From Cyclobacteriaceae bacterium (GTDB lineage: Bacteria; Bacteroidota; Bacteroidia; Cytophagales; Cyclobacteriaceae), in the NCBI GenBank assembly GCA_013141055.1, contig JABFRS010000002.1, forward strand, positions 992,001 to 1,056,000: DNA of 64,000 nt, given 5' to 3'. The translations under genes and the position numbers were made by a program. The number at the start of each line of letters is the position of its first letter. The first letter of the stretch is position 1. This document shows, piece by piece, positions 23,960 to 33,690 of this stretch. The notes below the pieces were generated by a model that did no database searches, was not told the origin of the DNA, and saw only the letters and a list, made by a program, of their open reading frames with translations.

Positions 23960-26389
23960 CTATTGCTTTCGAAGACTGTATCCTAGACTTCCCAATAAAA
24001 CAAGCAACAATATCCAGCCAAAGATCATGGTGATCTTGTTGCCCACGGTATAAGGCCTTGGCTCGAATACAAATTCAATGGTATGCGTACCCTTCGGAAG
24101 TTCCAATGCCCGCAAGACGTAATTGGCCCGCATGATGGGAGCTTCGACGTTGTCGATTTTTGCATGCCATCCCCATGGATAGTATATCTCTGAAAAGACA
24201 GCAAGACCCGCCTGTGAAGTTTGAGATTCATACTTCAGCCAGAATGGTTTTTTCTCTATCAGTTTGATACTGGCGAGTGAATCCGATGTGAGAAGATGGT
24301 TTGTTTTGAACTTTGATACATCGATAACAGCAACTTCTTTTGTATTGACACTTTGTGTTTTTATCAGTTCCTCGTTAGGGGAATTAACTTCCTCCACATT
24401 TTTCACAAACCAGGCAACACCATTGGCGGCGGGATTCGGAATTACGTTGGAGACATCCGGTCCATAAACAAAGTACTTTGTGTTGAGCATATTCAGCACA
24501 CCAAACCTTTTGAATTCAGGAGCACCTTTCTGAAGAGTTTCGATCAGCTGTTCGGTCTGAACGCTGATAGCTGAATCATACAATTCCTGATACCTTTTTA
24601 ATCTAACTCCATTGTAGCCACCCAGAGAATTGTGGAATTGAGAAGTTGCAGCGCTATAGAAATCCGCAATGTTCAACACACGATGATAGCTCTTGTCCTG
24701 AAGCATGGCCTCGTCCGCAGCAGTCGCAGTGAATTTTGTCATGTTGGTCTTACGCTGATAGTTTGCTTCTGTAAAGTATCTCTTATCCACTACTACCACA
24801 TCGATGGTAGACATGATGATCAGGAAGGCAACAAAGCCGATGAAAGTTCTCTTTGGAACGTCAAAGTAGAGGAGAATAAAGATTGAGGTGATGAAAGCAA
24901 GAGATCTGAAAGCATCTGATCTCAGTAACGATTCACGATCTGAATGAAGGGCATTCAGGAACCAGGCAGGAAGATTTGCTTCATTGGGACGAGCATAGGA
25001 GAATGCTGATGCACCGACAAAAAATAACAAACACACTCCGCCGGTCAGACCAAATGCGATGATAAGTTTTCTCTTTACTTCTTTGGTTACACCTGTTTGC
25101 AGAATACTTTCCAATCCCATCATTCCAAGCAATGGAAGAGAAAAGAATACAATGACCATCACAAATGTTACGGATCTGAATTTGTTGTATCCCGGGAGGT
25201 AATCGAATATAAAATAGTTGAATGACTGAAAACTGTCACCCCAGCTCATGGCAATCGCAATACCGCTGACAGTCACAAGCCATATCCAATACTTCTTCTC
25301 TACAATAAAACATCCCAGCACAAAAAGAAACACGACGATAGCACCTTCATAGTATGGAGCCGACAGCGGCTGATCACCCCAGTAAGATGAAGAACGTTGC
25401 GCAAGCTGGTTGGCCATATTCTGATCTCCTGAGTTTACAAGTGCCTGATAGGTCTTGCTCTTCTCATCATTCACAAGAGCACTGAAGCTGCTTCCACCAT
25501 AAAAATTTGGCACCAGTGCAGTAAGAGGTTCAAAGATTCCATTGCTATACGCAAAGGCATAGCTCTTCGGCAGGCCGGAGCCATAGGTATTCGTAGACGT
25601 TGTTTTCAGTTCAGATTGTCCACGCGTTGAGTATTTGCTGAATTCAGTGATCGCCCACAGCGGTCCAATAAATGTGCACACGGCAATGGCAGCGGCACCG
25701 ACGAGGATGCCTATTGTTTTGAAAAATTCAACAAGCTTCTTTTCACGGATCGCTTCTACCAATTGAATAATCCCATACACGATCACGATGATCATGAGGT
25801 AATAGGTGATCTGGAGGTGATTTTCACGAAGCTGAAGTGAAAGTCCGGCAGCCGTAACTCCCAATCCAAGGATTCTGCGATTGGTAAACGCAAGATGAAT
25901 GCCTGCCATCACCAGCGGCATAAAAGCAATGGCTCCGATACGTGCATTATGACCAGCACTAAGGCCGATGATCATGTAGGAAGACAATCCGAATACCAAT
26001 GCCCCCGCGATGGCGAGATAGGGTCTTACCCGGAAGGCAAGAAGCATTATATAATAGGAGATGAAGGCAAGGAATATGTTACAGATCGGATGAGGCAGGA
26101 AAAGAGATAATGTTTTCTTGATGGCTACCACCACGTCGTCACTCCAATCAAGATTGACGAGGTATGCTGGCATTCCACTGAACATCGTCCCGGCCCAAAG
26201 ACCTTCGTCTCCAGTTTCTGCGCGATAATCCCTGAGTTCCTGACTTCCCCAGATAAACTGGGTAATGTCATTCTGGTTCAGGGTCTTGTTTTCAAAAAAA
26301 AATGGGTTGAAAAAAGAGATGGTGACAATCAAAAACACCACTATGGCCAGCACGTGCGGCAAAATATCACTAAAGCTTATCTTCTTCAT
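23960..26389 (-). CDS. YfhO-type multispan membrane protein
   Basis: An 809-residue protein with 12 or so transmembrane helices and a large extracytoplasmic C-terminal region (about 545-780), ending in one more helix and RKQ. The N-terminal parts (NPFFFENKTLNQNDITQF, GDEGLWAGTMFSGMPAYLVN) match the YfhO family, which is related to GT-C glycosyltransferases acting on lipid-linked sugars. The acceptor is not known. It lies upstream of galK with a 13-base gap, so it may share transcription with the galactose genes. Confidence 0.88.
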   Translation of the reverse strand: MKKISFSDILPHVLAIVVFLIVTISFFNPFFFENKTLNQNDITQFIWGSQELRDYRAETGDEGLWAGTMFSGMPAYLVNLDWSDDVVVAIKKTLSLFLPHPICNIFLAFISYYIMLLAFRVRPYLAIAGALVFGLSSYMIIGLSAGHNARIGAIAFMPLVMAGIHLAFTNRRILGLGVTAAGLSLQLRENHLQITYYLMIIVIVYGIIQLVEAIREKKLVEFFKTIGILVGAAAIAVCTFIGPLWAITEFSKYSTRGQSELKTTSTNTYGSGLPKSYAFAYSNGIFEPLTALVPNFYGGSSFSALVNDEKSKTYQALVNSGDQNMANQLAQRSSSYWGDQPLSAPYYEGAIVVFLFVLGCFIVEKKYWIWLVTVSGIAIAMSWGDSFQSFNYFIFDYLPGYNKFRSVTFVMVIVFFSLPLLGMMGLESILQTGVTKEVKRKLIIAFGLTGGVCLLFFVGASAFSYARPNEANLPAWFLNALHSDRESLLRSDAFRSLAFITSIFILLYFDVPKRTFIGFVAFLIIMSTIDVVVVDKRYFTEANYQRKTNMTKFTATAADEAMLQDKSYHRVLNIADFYSAATSQFHNSLGGYNGVRLKRYQELYDSAISVQTEQLIETLQKGAPEFKRFGVLNMLNTKYFVYGPDVSNVIPNPAANGVAWFVKNVEEVNSPNEELIKTQSVNTKEVAVIDVSKFKTNHLLTSDSLASIKLIEKKPFWLKYESQTSQAGLAVFSEIYYPWGWHAKIDNVEAPIMRANYVLRALELPKGTHTIEFVFEPRPYTVGNKITMIFGWILLLVLLGSLGYSLRKQ

Positions 26390-26439
26390 GCGTTTAAAAG
26401 ATGCAAAATATTAACTTTAATTGGCTTAAACCTCCACTC

Positions 26440-26901
26440 ATGAAATCAAAATTCAGTCTGTTGCTGATCTTTTGCATCCTTACCGCTGCTTGCGACTATT
26501 TAAAGAGACCCACCTTCGACGTAAAAGCAGACGAGGCTGCTATCCGGGCGATCCTGGATGCAGAACAAATTGCCTGGAACAACGGCGACCTGGAAGCTTT
26601 TATGGAAGGCTACTGGAAATCCGATGCACTTCAGTTCATGAGTCAGCGGGGTATCAATCACGGATGGCAGGATGTGCTTGAGCAATACAAAAAGGCCTAT
26701 CCTGACCGTGCGTCGATGGGTACCCTCGGTTATGAAATCCTGAAGATCACTCCCCTTTCACCAACCACTTTTGTAGTGAGCGCCAGCTTTCACCTCACAC
26801 GTGAGGTCGGTCCGATGGATGGAATGATCACACTGATCTTTCAGAAAATTGATGGGAAGTGGCTGGCGGTATATGATCATACCTCCTCGTTGATCAAGTA
26901 A
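26440..26901 (+). CDS. DUF4440/NTF2-like lipoprotein
   Basis: A 153-residue lipoprotein if started at ATG 26440: MKSKFSLLLIFCILTAAC gives a clear lipobox Cys. A longer frame from 26401 would add 13 residues in front of the signal peptide and is unlikely. The mature part is an NTF2-like DUF4440 domain (EAAIRAILDAEQIAWNNGDL, FMEGYWKSDALQFMS, IDGKWLAVYDHTS). The role is unknown. It is divergent from the YfhO gene with a 50-base gap that must hold both promoters. Confidence 0.8.
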   Translation: MKSKFSLLLIFCILTAACDYLKRPTFDVKADEAAIRAILDAEQIAWNNGDLEAFMEGYWKSDALQFMSQRGINHGWQDVLEQYKKAYPDRASMGTLGYEILKITPLSPTTFVVSASFHLTREVGPMDGMITLIFQKIDGKWLAVYDHTSSLIK

Positions 26902-26953
26902 TTCAGTGGTGATGATGAGCTTCATCCATCTCATCATCACCACCAGTATATTC

Positions 26954-28672
26954 TCAAATGCCCGTTTCTTTTTTGACGAAACTCATCAGCTCCTTAATAT
27001 AAGGTTTGCTGAAGTCGAACTTGATTCCTGCTGCCTTGTAGATTTCAGGAATAGTCTTAAGATTTCCAAGCTTTAATGCATTGAGGTATCCATCCAATCC
27101 CTGCTTCCTGTCTTTCTTATAATTTCTCCAGATAGCGATGGCACCGAGTTGAGCCATGCCGTACTCAATATAATAGAATGGCACTTCGTATAAGTGAAGC
27201 TGCTTCTGCCACAGGTAGTCCTTTGCTTCTTCAAGTCCCTGCCAATCGGTTACTGTATCTGCAAACTCATGAAATATAATATTCCAGCGTCTCTTTCTTT
27301 GCTCGGTAGTATGCTCCGGGTTTTCATAGATCCAATGCTGGAATTTATCAATGGTCGCTACCCATGGAAGCGTCTCAATAGTATCTTCCAGTTGTTCCAT
27401 GCGTGCGCGACTCAGGTCTTCAGGATTCTTAAAGAAGATATCCCATTGATCCATGGAAATTAATTCCATCGACATTGATGCAAGCTCGGCAACTTCCATT
27501 GGCGGGCTCTTGAAGTCTCCAAGGGCAAGATCTTTCGTAAGGAAATTGTGAACAGCGTGTCCGCCCTCATGCATGATTGTAGTCATGTCACGCATAGTGG
27601 ATGTCGCATTCATAAATATAAACGGCACTCCGATCTCTGATAAAGGATAATTGTAACCCCCCGGCGCTTTGCCTTTGCGGGATTCAAGATCAAGGTGACC
27701 CATTGCATTCATGATCTGCAAACACTCCCCAAGGAATGGATCAATTCGCTTAAAGCACTCAATGGATTTATCGGTTAGATCCTTGCCGCCTTCAAATGCT
27801 TTCAAAGCAGGGCGACCTTGCGTATCCACCGCTTTATCCCAGGGACGAAGAGTGTCAACCCCCAACGATTCTTTTCTTGCTTCTACCAGTTCTTCGATGA
27901 CCGGAACTACTTCTGACGAAATAGAATCATGGAAATCAAAACAATCTTTTGGTGTGTAGTCGAATCTTCCATATGACTTAAACATATAGTCACGGAAATT
28001 GGAGAACCCGGCATTCACCGCTACCTGGTGGCGCAGCTTTATAAGTTTGGTGAACAGCTCATCCAGCACATCTTTATCTTTCAATCTACGCGCTGTGATC
28101 TTGTGATACATTTCCTCACGAACAGCACGATCTGTTTCCAGCAGAACAACGGATGCCTGTTGTAATGTCAGCTCCTGCCCCTTCCATTCAATGGTCATGG
28201 CCCCTGACAGTTGTGCGTACTTCTGTGTTTCGGTATTGATCTCAGTGTAAAGAGGGACATTCTCTTCACGGAAGAGCTCAATATCCTTCTTAAGGTTGCG
28301 GATAAGGATATTAAATCCTGGTTCTTTGGAAAGCTCCTGAAGAAAAGGTGAAGCGGCAGCCTTTTTATTCAGCTGATCTGAAACAGGTGCGATCTGTGGT
28401 TGAATGTTCTGAACAAAATCCTGGTACTTATCGCTGTTCTCTTTGTTATCTGTGTAGCATGTCATGCGAATATATCGCCACCCAAGATCCTCACTGATGG
28501 CGGACTCCAGTTCGCTGCGATCGCGGAACCAATCCCTGAGGTCGGAAGAAGAGCTGATGTTCTTGTTTAGGAGAGCATCGAAATAGGGCTTTAATTCCTC
28601 CCAGTTAGTCACTGTGAAATCTTCCTTTAGAAAGAGGCGCTTAGGGCGAGTGGGAATAACGAGTTCAGACAT
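26954..28672 (-). CDS. M3 family oligoendopeptidase (PepF-like)
   Basis: A 572-residue zinc metallopeptidase with the HExxH site HEGGH at His368-His372 (IMHEGGHAVHNFL) and the third ligand region MEVAELASMSMELIS downstream. Length and sequence fit the PepF/M3B oligopeptidases that cut peptides of about 7-17 residues in the cytoplasm. It has no signal peptide. A single-gene unit divergent from the AraC regulator. Confidence 0.93.
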   Translation of the reverse strand: MSELVIPTRPKRLFLKEDFTVTNWEELKPYFDALLNKNISSSSDLRDWFRDRSELESAISEDLGWRYIRMTCYTDNKENSDKYQDFVQNIQPQIAPVSDQLNKKAAASPFLQELSKEPGFNILIRNLKKDIELFREENVPLYTEINTETQKYAQLSGAMTIEWKGQELTLQQASVVLLETDRAVREEMYHKITARRLKDKDVLDELFTKLIKLRHQVAVNAGFSNFRDYMFKSYGRFDYTPKDCFDFHDSISSEVVPVIEELVEARKESLGVDTLRPWDKAVDTQGRPALKAFEGGKDLTDKSIECFKRIDPFLGECLQIMNAMGHLDLESRKGKAPGGYNYPLSEIGVPFIFMNATSTMRDMTTIMHEGGHAVHNFLTKDLALGDFKSPPMEVAELASMSMELISMDQWDIFFKNPEDLSRARMEQLEDTIETLPWVATIDKFQHWIYENPEHTTEQRKRRWNIIFHEFADTVTDWQGLEEAKDYLWQKQLHLYEVPFYYIEYGMAQLGAIAIWRNYKKDRKQGLDGYLNALKLGNLKTIPEIYKAAGIKFDFSKPYIKELMSFVKKETGI

Positions 28673-28820
28673 TTAGCTTAAGTATTTGATGATGTAAGTT
28701 TAAAGTAACAACTATCTTTAAATCAACGGCGAACCAATCACCAAAATTTCAAATTACCAAATCACTTTTTCATAAATTCACGGGGGAGAACTTTACAGAA
28801 TAGAAATCGTTGAAGGGACC

Positions 28821-29753
28821 ATGATTTTAAAGCAGTTTCCTAACCTGGCATGGCTGAAATCACAAGTGGCGGATCAATTCGCCAATCGCAAGGGGGCGAA
28901 TGGCCATGTGCTGGAAAATCAGGGATGGCCAACGGCGATCTTAAATGTCACTGCGAGTAACATCGTTCGGGATAATATTTCCGGACCGCTCTCCATTTTC
29001 AGTAATCTTTCCGGCAAAAGTCATGTGACGGTCGACCGCAAAAGAGTAGCGCTGACACCGGGAATGTTTTTCATCTCCAATACCAAACAAGTCTATACGC
29101 TTGAGGTAGAGAATCAGAAGCCTGCTGAAACCTTTAACATTCACTTCGGAGAAGCATTTTCTAAAAAAGCTTTTCAGAGCATCTTCTCTTCACCGGATCA
29201 ATTGATTGAAAACAGACTTGATGCCAGAAATGAAAACTTCGGTTTTTATAACCGATTGATCCCATCTTCAAAAGAGTTTCATCAGACTATTTCTGATATC
29301 AGGAGCGGCGACAATGACAAACTTCTTGTAGAGGAAAAATTATTCCAGCTCGTCACCATCCTGTTGAATGAAGAAAAGAAAGTGCTAAAGATCTCATCCA
29401 ATTTAACTGTTGTAAAACAATCCACACGGGAAGAGATACTGAAAAGACTGCTTCACGCAACGGACTATATTTATTCATCCTATCATCACAATCCGGATCT
29501 TGATGAACTGTCGCGCATCAGTTGCTTATCCAAGTTTCATTTTCTAAGACTCTTCAAGCTTGCTTACAATCAAACACCACATCAGCTCATTACAGCTTTA
29601 AAGATTCAGAAGGCTAAAGAACTATTGAAAGGTAAATCTGAAATTGGTGGGATTGCAAGAGAACTCGGCTTTGATACGGTGAGCAGCTTTAGCAGATTGT
29701 TTAAGAATGAGAGCGGAGTGTATCCGACAAGATTCAGGGAGATCGTCAGTTAA
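28821..29753 (+). CDS. AraC family transcriptional regulator
   Basis: A 310-residue regulator with an N-terminal cupin-like sensory domain (about 25-150) and a C-terminal double HTH AraC domain (about 210-308): LDELSRISCLSKFHFLRLFK and the signature EIGGIARELGFDTVSSFSRL followed by PTRFRE. It is divergent from the M3 peptidase gene. Its target and ligand are unknown. Confidence 0.92.
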   Translation: MILKQFPNLAWLKSQVADQFANRKGANGHVLENQGWPTAILNVTASNIVRDNISGPLSIFSNLSGKSHVTVDRKRVALTPGMFFISNTKQVYTLEVENQKPAETFNIHFGEAFSKKAFQSIFSSPDQLIENRLDARNENFGFYNRLIPSSKEFHQTISDIRSGDNDKLLVEEKLFQLVTILLNEEKKVLKISSNLTVVKQSTREEILKRLLHATDYIYSSYHHNPDLDELSRISCLSKFHFLRLFKLAYNQTPHQLITALKIQKAKELLKGKSEIGGIARELGFDTVSSFSRLFKNESGVYPTRFREIVS

Positions 29754-29757
29754 AGAA

Positions 29758-30741
29758 TCAATTAACTCGGGCGAGACCTTCCTTCGCCTCTTTCATTCCC
29801 GGGAAGATCGCAAGTGTTGATTCATAATATTTTTTAGCCATCCTGTTATCTCCCTTTTTTTCATAGATCAAAGCAAGATTAAGATTGGCATCAGAATGTC
29901 CTGGCTCATTTGGACGAGGTGTATAAGCGAGATACTGATTCAGACAGGCAATTCCTCTGTCGGCCTGTAATCCGGAAGTAGCGCTCACTGCACCGAGATG
30001 ATAGGATGCAACCATGTTCCGTGGATTTTTATTGAGCACATCTTCATATAGGCGAACTGCCTTATCGAAAAGTTTTTGATCGTTATAGAATTGTGCTAAA
30101 GCAAAAACATGTTCACATGTGGTTGGCTCCAATCGAATTGCTTCGAGATACTCTTTTTCCGCTAACGCAGTTTTATTCTGACCTGCATGTACTAATGCAT
30201 ATGCACGTATGCCCTGTGCTTTGTTATGGCGTGTGATTGTAGCAGCGCATGCCAATGCTTTTTCCCAACTGCCGCCTAAAAATCCGGGAGCTTTTGTATA
30301 ATAGGTAATGAGCCCCCATTGAGTTGGAAGATTGTCCGGATCAATGGATGCTGCTTTTTCAAATTCGTTTTTGATTTTGGGTGCGAGGTAAGCCTGCTTC
30401 AATGGACTGGAATTCATGGCCACTACTCCATACATAACTCCAAGCCAGTTGTGATACTCAACGTTTTCAGGATTGATCTCTATGGCTTCTTCAAATTTCT
30501 CAATTGACAGATCATACTTTCTCTCTTCAACTGCAATTCTTCCCTGATAGTATAGTGCTTCTGCATAGTCGGAATGAGTTGACTGAACATTGCTTAGAAT
30601 AGCTTTGGCTTTTTCGAAGCTTCGTTCCTCAAAAAGTTTCTTTGAATTGAGGATTACCTGAGATTGCCCAAAGGCTATGAATGAGGATATCATCCAGAAG
30701 AGGAAAGGAACGAGGGTCCGGATGAGCTTCGATGGTGCCAT
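29758..30741 (-). CDS. secreted TPR protein
   Basis: A 327-residue protein with a signal peptide (about residues 1-25, ending IAFGQ) and several tetratricopeptide repeats (about 30-320; for example YQGRIAVEERKYDLSIEKFE and HLGAVSATSGLQADRGIACL). TPRs form protein-binding scaffolds. Its partner cannot be named. It is convergent with the AraC gene (4 bases apart). Confidence 0.85.
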   Translation of the reverse strand: MAPSKLIRTLVPFLFWMISSFIAFGQSQVILNSKKLFEERSFEKAKAILSNVQSTHSDYAEALYYQGRIAVEERKYDLSIEKFEEAIEINPENVEYHNWLGVMYGVVAMNSSPLKQAYLAPKIKNEFEKAASIDPDNLPTQWGLITYYTKAPGFLGGSWEKALACAATITRHNKAQGIRAYALVHAGQNKTALAEKEYLEAIRLEPTTCEHVFALAQFYNDQKLFDKAVRLYEDVLNKNPRNMVASYHLGAVSATSGLQADRGIACLNQYLAYTPRPNEPGHSDANLNLALIYEKKGDNRMAKKYYESTLAIFPGMKEAKEGLARVN

Positions 30742-30841
30742 TGCTCAATGTACGACCAGAATGGCGTTTCCGGATTTTTAGCAACTTTTGTCAACACTCT
30801 CTGTCACAGCGGCCCGTATTATTGAAAAAAATACAAATCAC

Positions 30842-31555
30842 ATGGAAAATACCCCCCTCATTCTCACTCAGACAGGCTTTATCGTACTCACCATTGTTAT
30901 GTACGCCCTTGCATTCAAGGAACTCAGAAAAGCAATCTTCCTGACTTCCTGGGATGAGAAGAAGAAATCAACAGTCTTCAACCGCGCAGTCATAGTTACC
31001 ATTGGCTGGACGCTGGTGATCAGTGTTCTAGGATTGATCGGCTTCTTCCAGGACTTCTCCACGTTTCCTCCCCGCTTCATGATCCTGCTGGTGTTTCCCC
31101 TGATCACACTTCTGTTCTCAACATTCTCCGGTAAGACGACCGAGATTTTAAAGCAAATACCAATGCTCAACATCGTGCGACTTCAGGTCTTCAGATTGTT
31201 TGTGGAAATACTTCTTTGGATGCTGTTCATTCAAAATGTACTTCCTGTGCAAATGACCTTTGAAGGAAGAAACATTGATGTCGTTGTGGGTGTCACAGCT
31301 CCTTTCGCAGCTTATTTCTTTTCGAAGAACAGAACAGTCATGATCCTTTGGAATGTCATTTCATTGGGGATTTTGATGAACATCATTATTGTTGCTATTC
31401 TCTCCCTGCCAACACCATTCAGAGTATTTATGAATGAACCCACGAATACAATTCTTACCCATTTCCCGTTTATTTGGTTACCGGGATTGCTGGTGCCGAT
31501 GGCGTATGGTTTACATTTTATGGCGATGAGGAAGCTGTACCAGGAAAGAAAGTAG
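30842..31555 (+). CDS. hypothetical multispan membrane protein
   Basis: A 237-residue protein when started at ATG 30842 (ENTPLILTQTGFIVLTIV follows). An upstream TTG (30788) gives 18 extra polar residues and is less likely. It has about seven hydrophobic segments and no recognised family motif; helices are linked by short basic loops (RKAIFLTSWDEKKK). It is convergent with the fatty-acid operon across a shared terminator. Confidence 0.65.
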   Translation: MENTPLILTQTGFIVLTIVMYALAFKELRKAIFLTSWDEKKKSTVFNRAVIVTIGWTLVISVLGLIGFFQDFSTFPPRFMILLVFPLITLLFSTFSGKTTEILKQIPMLNIVRLQVFRLFVEILLWMLFIQNVLPVQMTFEGRNIDVVVGVTAPFAAYFFSKNRTVMILWNVISLGILMNIIIVAILSLPTPFRVFMNEPTNTILTHFPFIWLPGLLVPMAYGLHFMAMRKLYQERK

Positions 31556-31577
31556 AATTAAAAGCGATAGTAAAAAT

Positions 31578-31612
31578 GAAAGGGCTCCCGATTTAAAGAT
31601 CGAAGCCCTTTC
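31578..31612. terminator. bidirectional terminator
   Basis: Perfect 9-bp arms GAAAGGGCT (31578-31586) and AGCCCTTTC (31604-31612), lying between the convergent membrane protein gene and the CFA-synthase gene. T-rich sequence follows on the plus strand and A/T-rich on the minus. Confidence 0.8.
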
Positions 31613-31632
31613 TTATTTGAGATCTTAAATGT

Positions 31633-32871
31633 TTAGATGCTTGTATTGTTGGGTCTGGTGTAGACCAACTGCATCACCGATACATGTCTGAGTCTGAACG
31701 CTGATTCACAATAGTGAAGATAGTAGTTCCACTTACGGATAAATTTATCATCCATTCCAAGCTTCTTCACTTCTTCCAGCTTTTGATTGAAAGAGTCAGA
31801 CCACAGCTTTAAAGTTTTTGCATAGTGCAGACCAATGTCTTTTGCATCAAACAGATTCAAATCAGAAACCTTGTTGATCGCATCCTGGATCGCGCTGATA
31901 GAAGGCGTTTGTGATCCCGGGAAAATATGCTTCTGAATAAAGTCGACATCCTTGCGGAATTCATTATAGCGTTTCTCCCCTGAGGTAATCACCTGAAGAG
32001 CAATACTTCCGTTGGACTTCAGTAGTTCATTAACCTTTGCGAAATACACCGGCAGAAACTCATGCCCTACTGCTTCCAGCATTTCAATGGAAACAATGTT
32101 ATCAAAAGTTCCTTCCAGTGTGCGGTAGTCCTGCAAACGAATTTCAACCTGATCTTGCAATCCCTCCTTTTCAAATCTTGCTTTCGCATATTTGAATTGC
32201 TCATCGGAGATCGTTACGGTTGTGACTTTACATCCATAGTTCTTTGCAGCATGCACAGCAAATCCTCCCCAGCCGCTGCCAATCTCAAGAATATGGTCCG
32301 TTGGCTTTAATGATATCTGGCGGCACAGACGATCATACTTTTCAGTTTGCGCATCTTCCAGGCTTTGATCAGCATGTTGAAAAATAGCACTTGAATATGT
32401 CATCGTCTTATCAAGGAACAACTTGTAAAAATCATTCCCCAGATCGTAGTGTTCACAAATATTCTTTTTCGATCCCGCGATGGTATTCTTTCTTGCCTTG
32501 TGGTATAAGTTATTAAACAACCTGGCAAAGTTGATTGCATACTTACGTACTCCCTTTCCTGTCAGGATCGGGTTATAATTCAGGTTGATGATAAACCATG
32601 AGATAACATCAGAAATATTGTCTGTGTACCAGTCGCCATCCATATAGGATTCAGCAAAGCCAATATCACCATACCATACCGACTTTGAAAAGAAGTCGTT
32701 GTTGATGACACGGATCCGCGCCTTCACTTCGTTTCCATTACCAAAATACAAGACATGGCCATCGGGAAGTTCAAGTTCAAGAGAGCCCAGCGGAAGCTGA
32801 TTGAAAACCTTGAATAGCAACGTCTCATACAATGAGTACTTTCTGGTTAGAACTAAGGAAGTAGATGGCAT
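31633..32871 (-). CDS. cyclopropane fatty acid synthase family methyltransferase
   Basis: A 412-residue protein of the CFA/mycolic acid methyltransferase family, which adds a methylene group from SAM to the double bond of unsaturated phospholipid acyl chains. The sequence shows KKNICEHYDLGNDFYKLFLD, TYSSAIFQHADQSL, the SAM loop ILEIGSGWGGFA and the HEFLPVYFAKV segment. Last gene of a six-gene operon. A second, more divergent methyltransferase lies three genes upstream (35005-36117). Confidence 0.92.
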   Translation of the reverse strand: MPSTSLVLTRKYSLYETLLFKVFNQLPLGSLELELPDGHVLYFGNGNEVKARIRVINNDFFSKSVWYGDIGFAESYMDGDWYTDNISDVISWFIINLNYNPILTGKGVRKYAINFARLFNNLYHKARKNTIAGSKKNICEHYDLGNDFYKLFLDKTMTYSSAIFQHADQSLEDAQTEKYDRLCRQISLKPTDHILEIGSGWGGFAVHAAKNYGCKVTTVTISDEQFKYAKARFEKEGLQDQVEIRLQDYRTLEGTFDNIVSIEMLEAVGHEFLPVYFAKVNELLKSNGSIALQVITSGEKRYNEFRKDVDFIQKHIFPGSQTPSISAIQDAINKVSDLNLFDAKDIGLHYAKTLKLWSDSFNQKLEEVKKLGMDDKFIRKWNYYLHYCESAFRLRHVSVMQLVYTRPNNTSI

Positions 32872-32876
32872 ATAGG

Positions 32877-33668
32877 TTATACTTTTTTGTATTGATACTT
32901 ATCCTGTTGTAAGTGAATGTTAAAATCTTTATCGCGAAATGGAATCTTTTTCAATTTCAGACGTAATGCCTGCCAATAGATAGAGAACATTATACCCATT
33001 GTGATGAACGGAAAGCGAATACCATAGAAAAGCAAATTCCAGTCATTCAACGGTTTCTTTTTTCCGGAAAGGGAAGTCAGCAGGAATCGCTTGCCTTCCT
33101 GATAGTCGTCAACACGCATCAGCGCTGTTTCACCGGGAACTTTAAATATAAAGTGGAAGGCAGCATCGAGGTCAGTGAAAGGTGAAACGTAAAAGTTCTT
33201 TGTTACAAGCTTACCAAACGCTGTTCCATCATAGCAATCTTTGTCCAACAGGTAGAGTTTCATCTCACCGTGAGTATTGCAAACTTCCGCTACTGAGCAC
33301 ACAGGATTGTTATCCGTATCAAAGCACAGGTAGAATGAAATAGGATTGAAAGAATAACCCAGCGTCGAAACATTTGTGAGCAGCATTACTCTGCCCTCTA
33401 CTGTGACACCCTGGCTTTTCAAATAATCTAAAACGTTCTGTTTTACTGATTTCTGATTGTGTCCTTTTCCAAGTGGAAACTGAAGATGATCCTGGTTTCT
33501 GAAGTTGAACCAGTTTGACCTGCCACAGCTTAAGAAGCGGAGCTTTTTATGAAGTTGCTCAACCTCATCGAGGTCGATGTAAAACATGAATACATTATAC
33601 CGGAATTTGTGCTCGCGCGGCACCAGACGATGGTGCATAACTTCGCAACGATACAGGCAAGAGTTCAT
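32877..33668 (-). CDS. DUF1365 family protein
   Basis: A 263-residue member of DUF1365, recognised from the start SCLYRCEVMHHRLVPREHKF and NVFMFYIDLDEV, and TNVSTLGYSFNPISFYLCFD in the middle. DUF1365 genes are found next to FAD-oxidoreductase and CFA-synthase genes in many bacteria and are taken to act in fatty-acid modification; the chemistry is not known. It lies between the FAD oxidoreductase (22-base gap) and the CFA synthase (5-base gap). Confidence 0.9.
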   Translation of the reverse strand: MNSCLYRCEVMHHRLVPREHKFRYNVFMFYIDLDEVEQLHKKLRFLSCGRSNWFNFRNQDHLQFPLGKGHNQKSVKQNVLDYLKSQGVTVEGRVMLLTNVSTLGYSFNPISFYLCFDTDNNPVCSVAEVCNTHGEMKLYLLDKDCYDGTAFGKLVTKNFYVSPFTDLDAAFHFIFKVPGETALMRVDDYQEGKRFLLTSLSGKKKPLNDWNLLFYGIRFPFITMGIMFSIYWQALRLKLKKIPFRDKDFNIHLQQDKYQYKKV

Positions 33669-33690
33669 TTTCCTAACGAATTTCCACTAT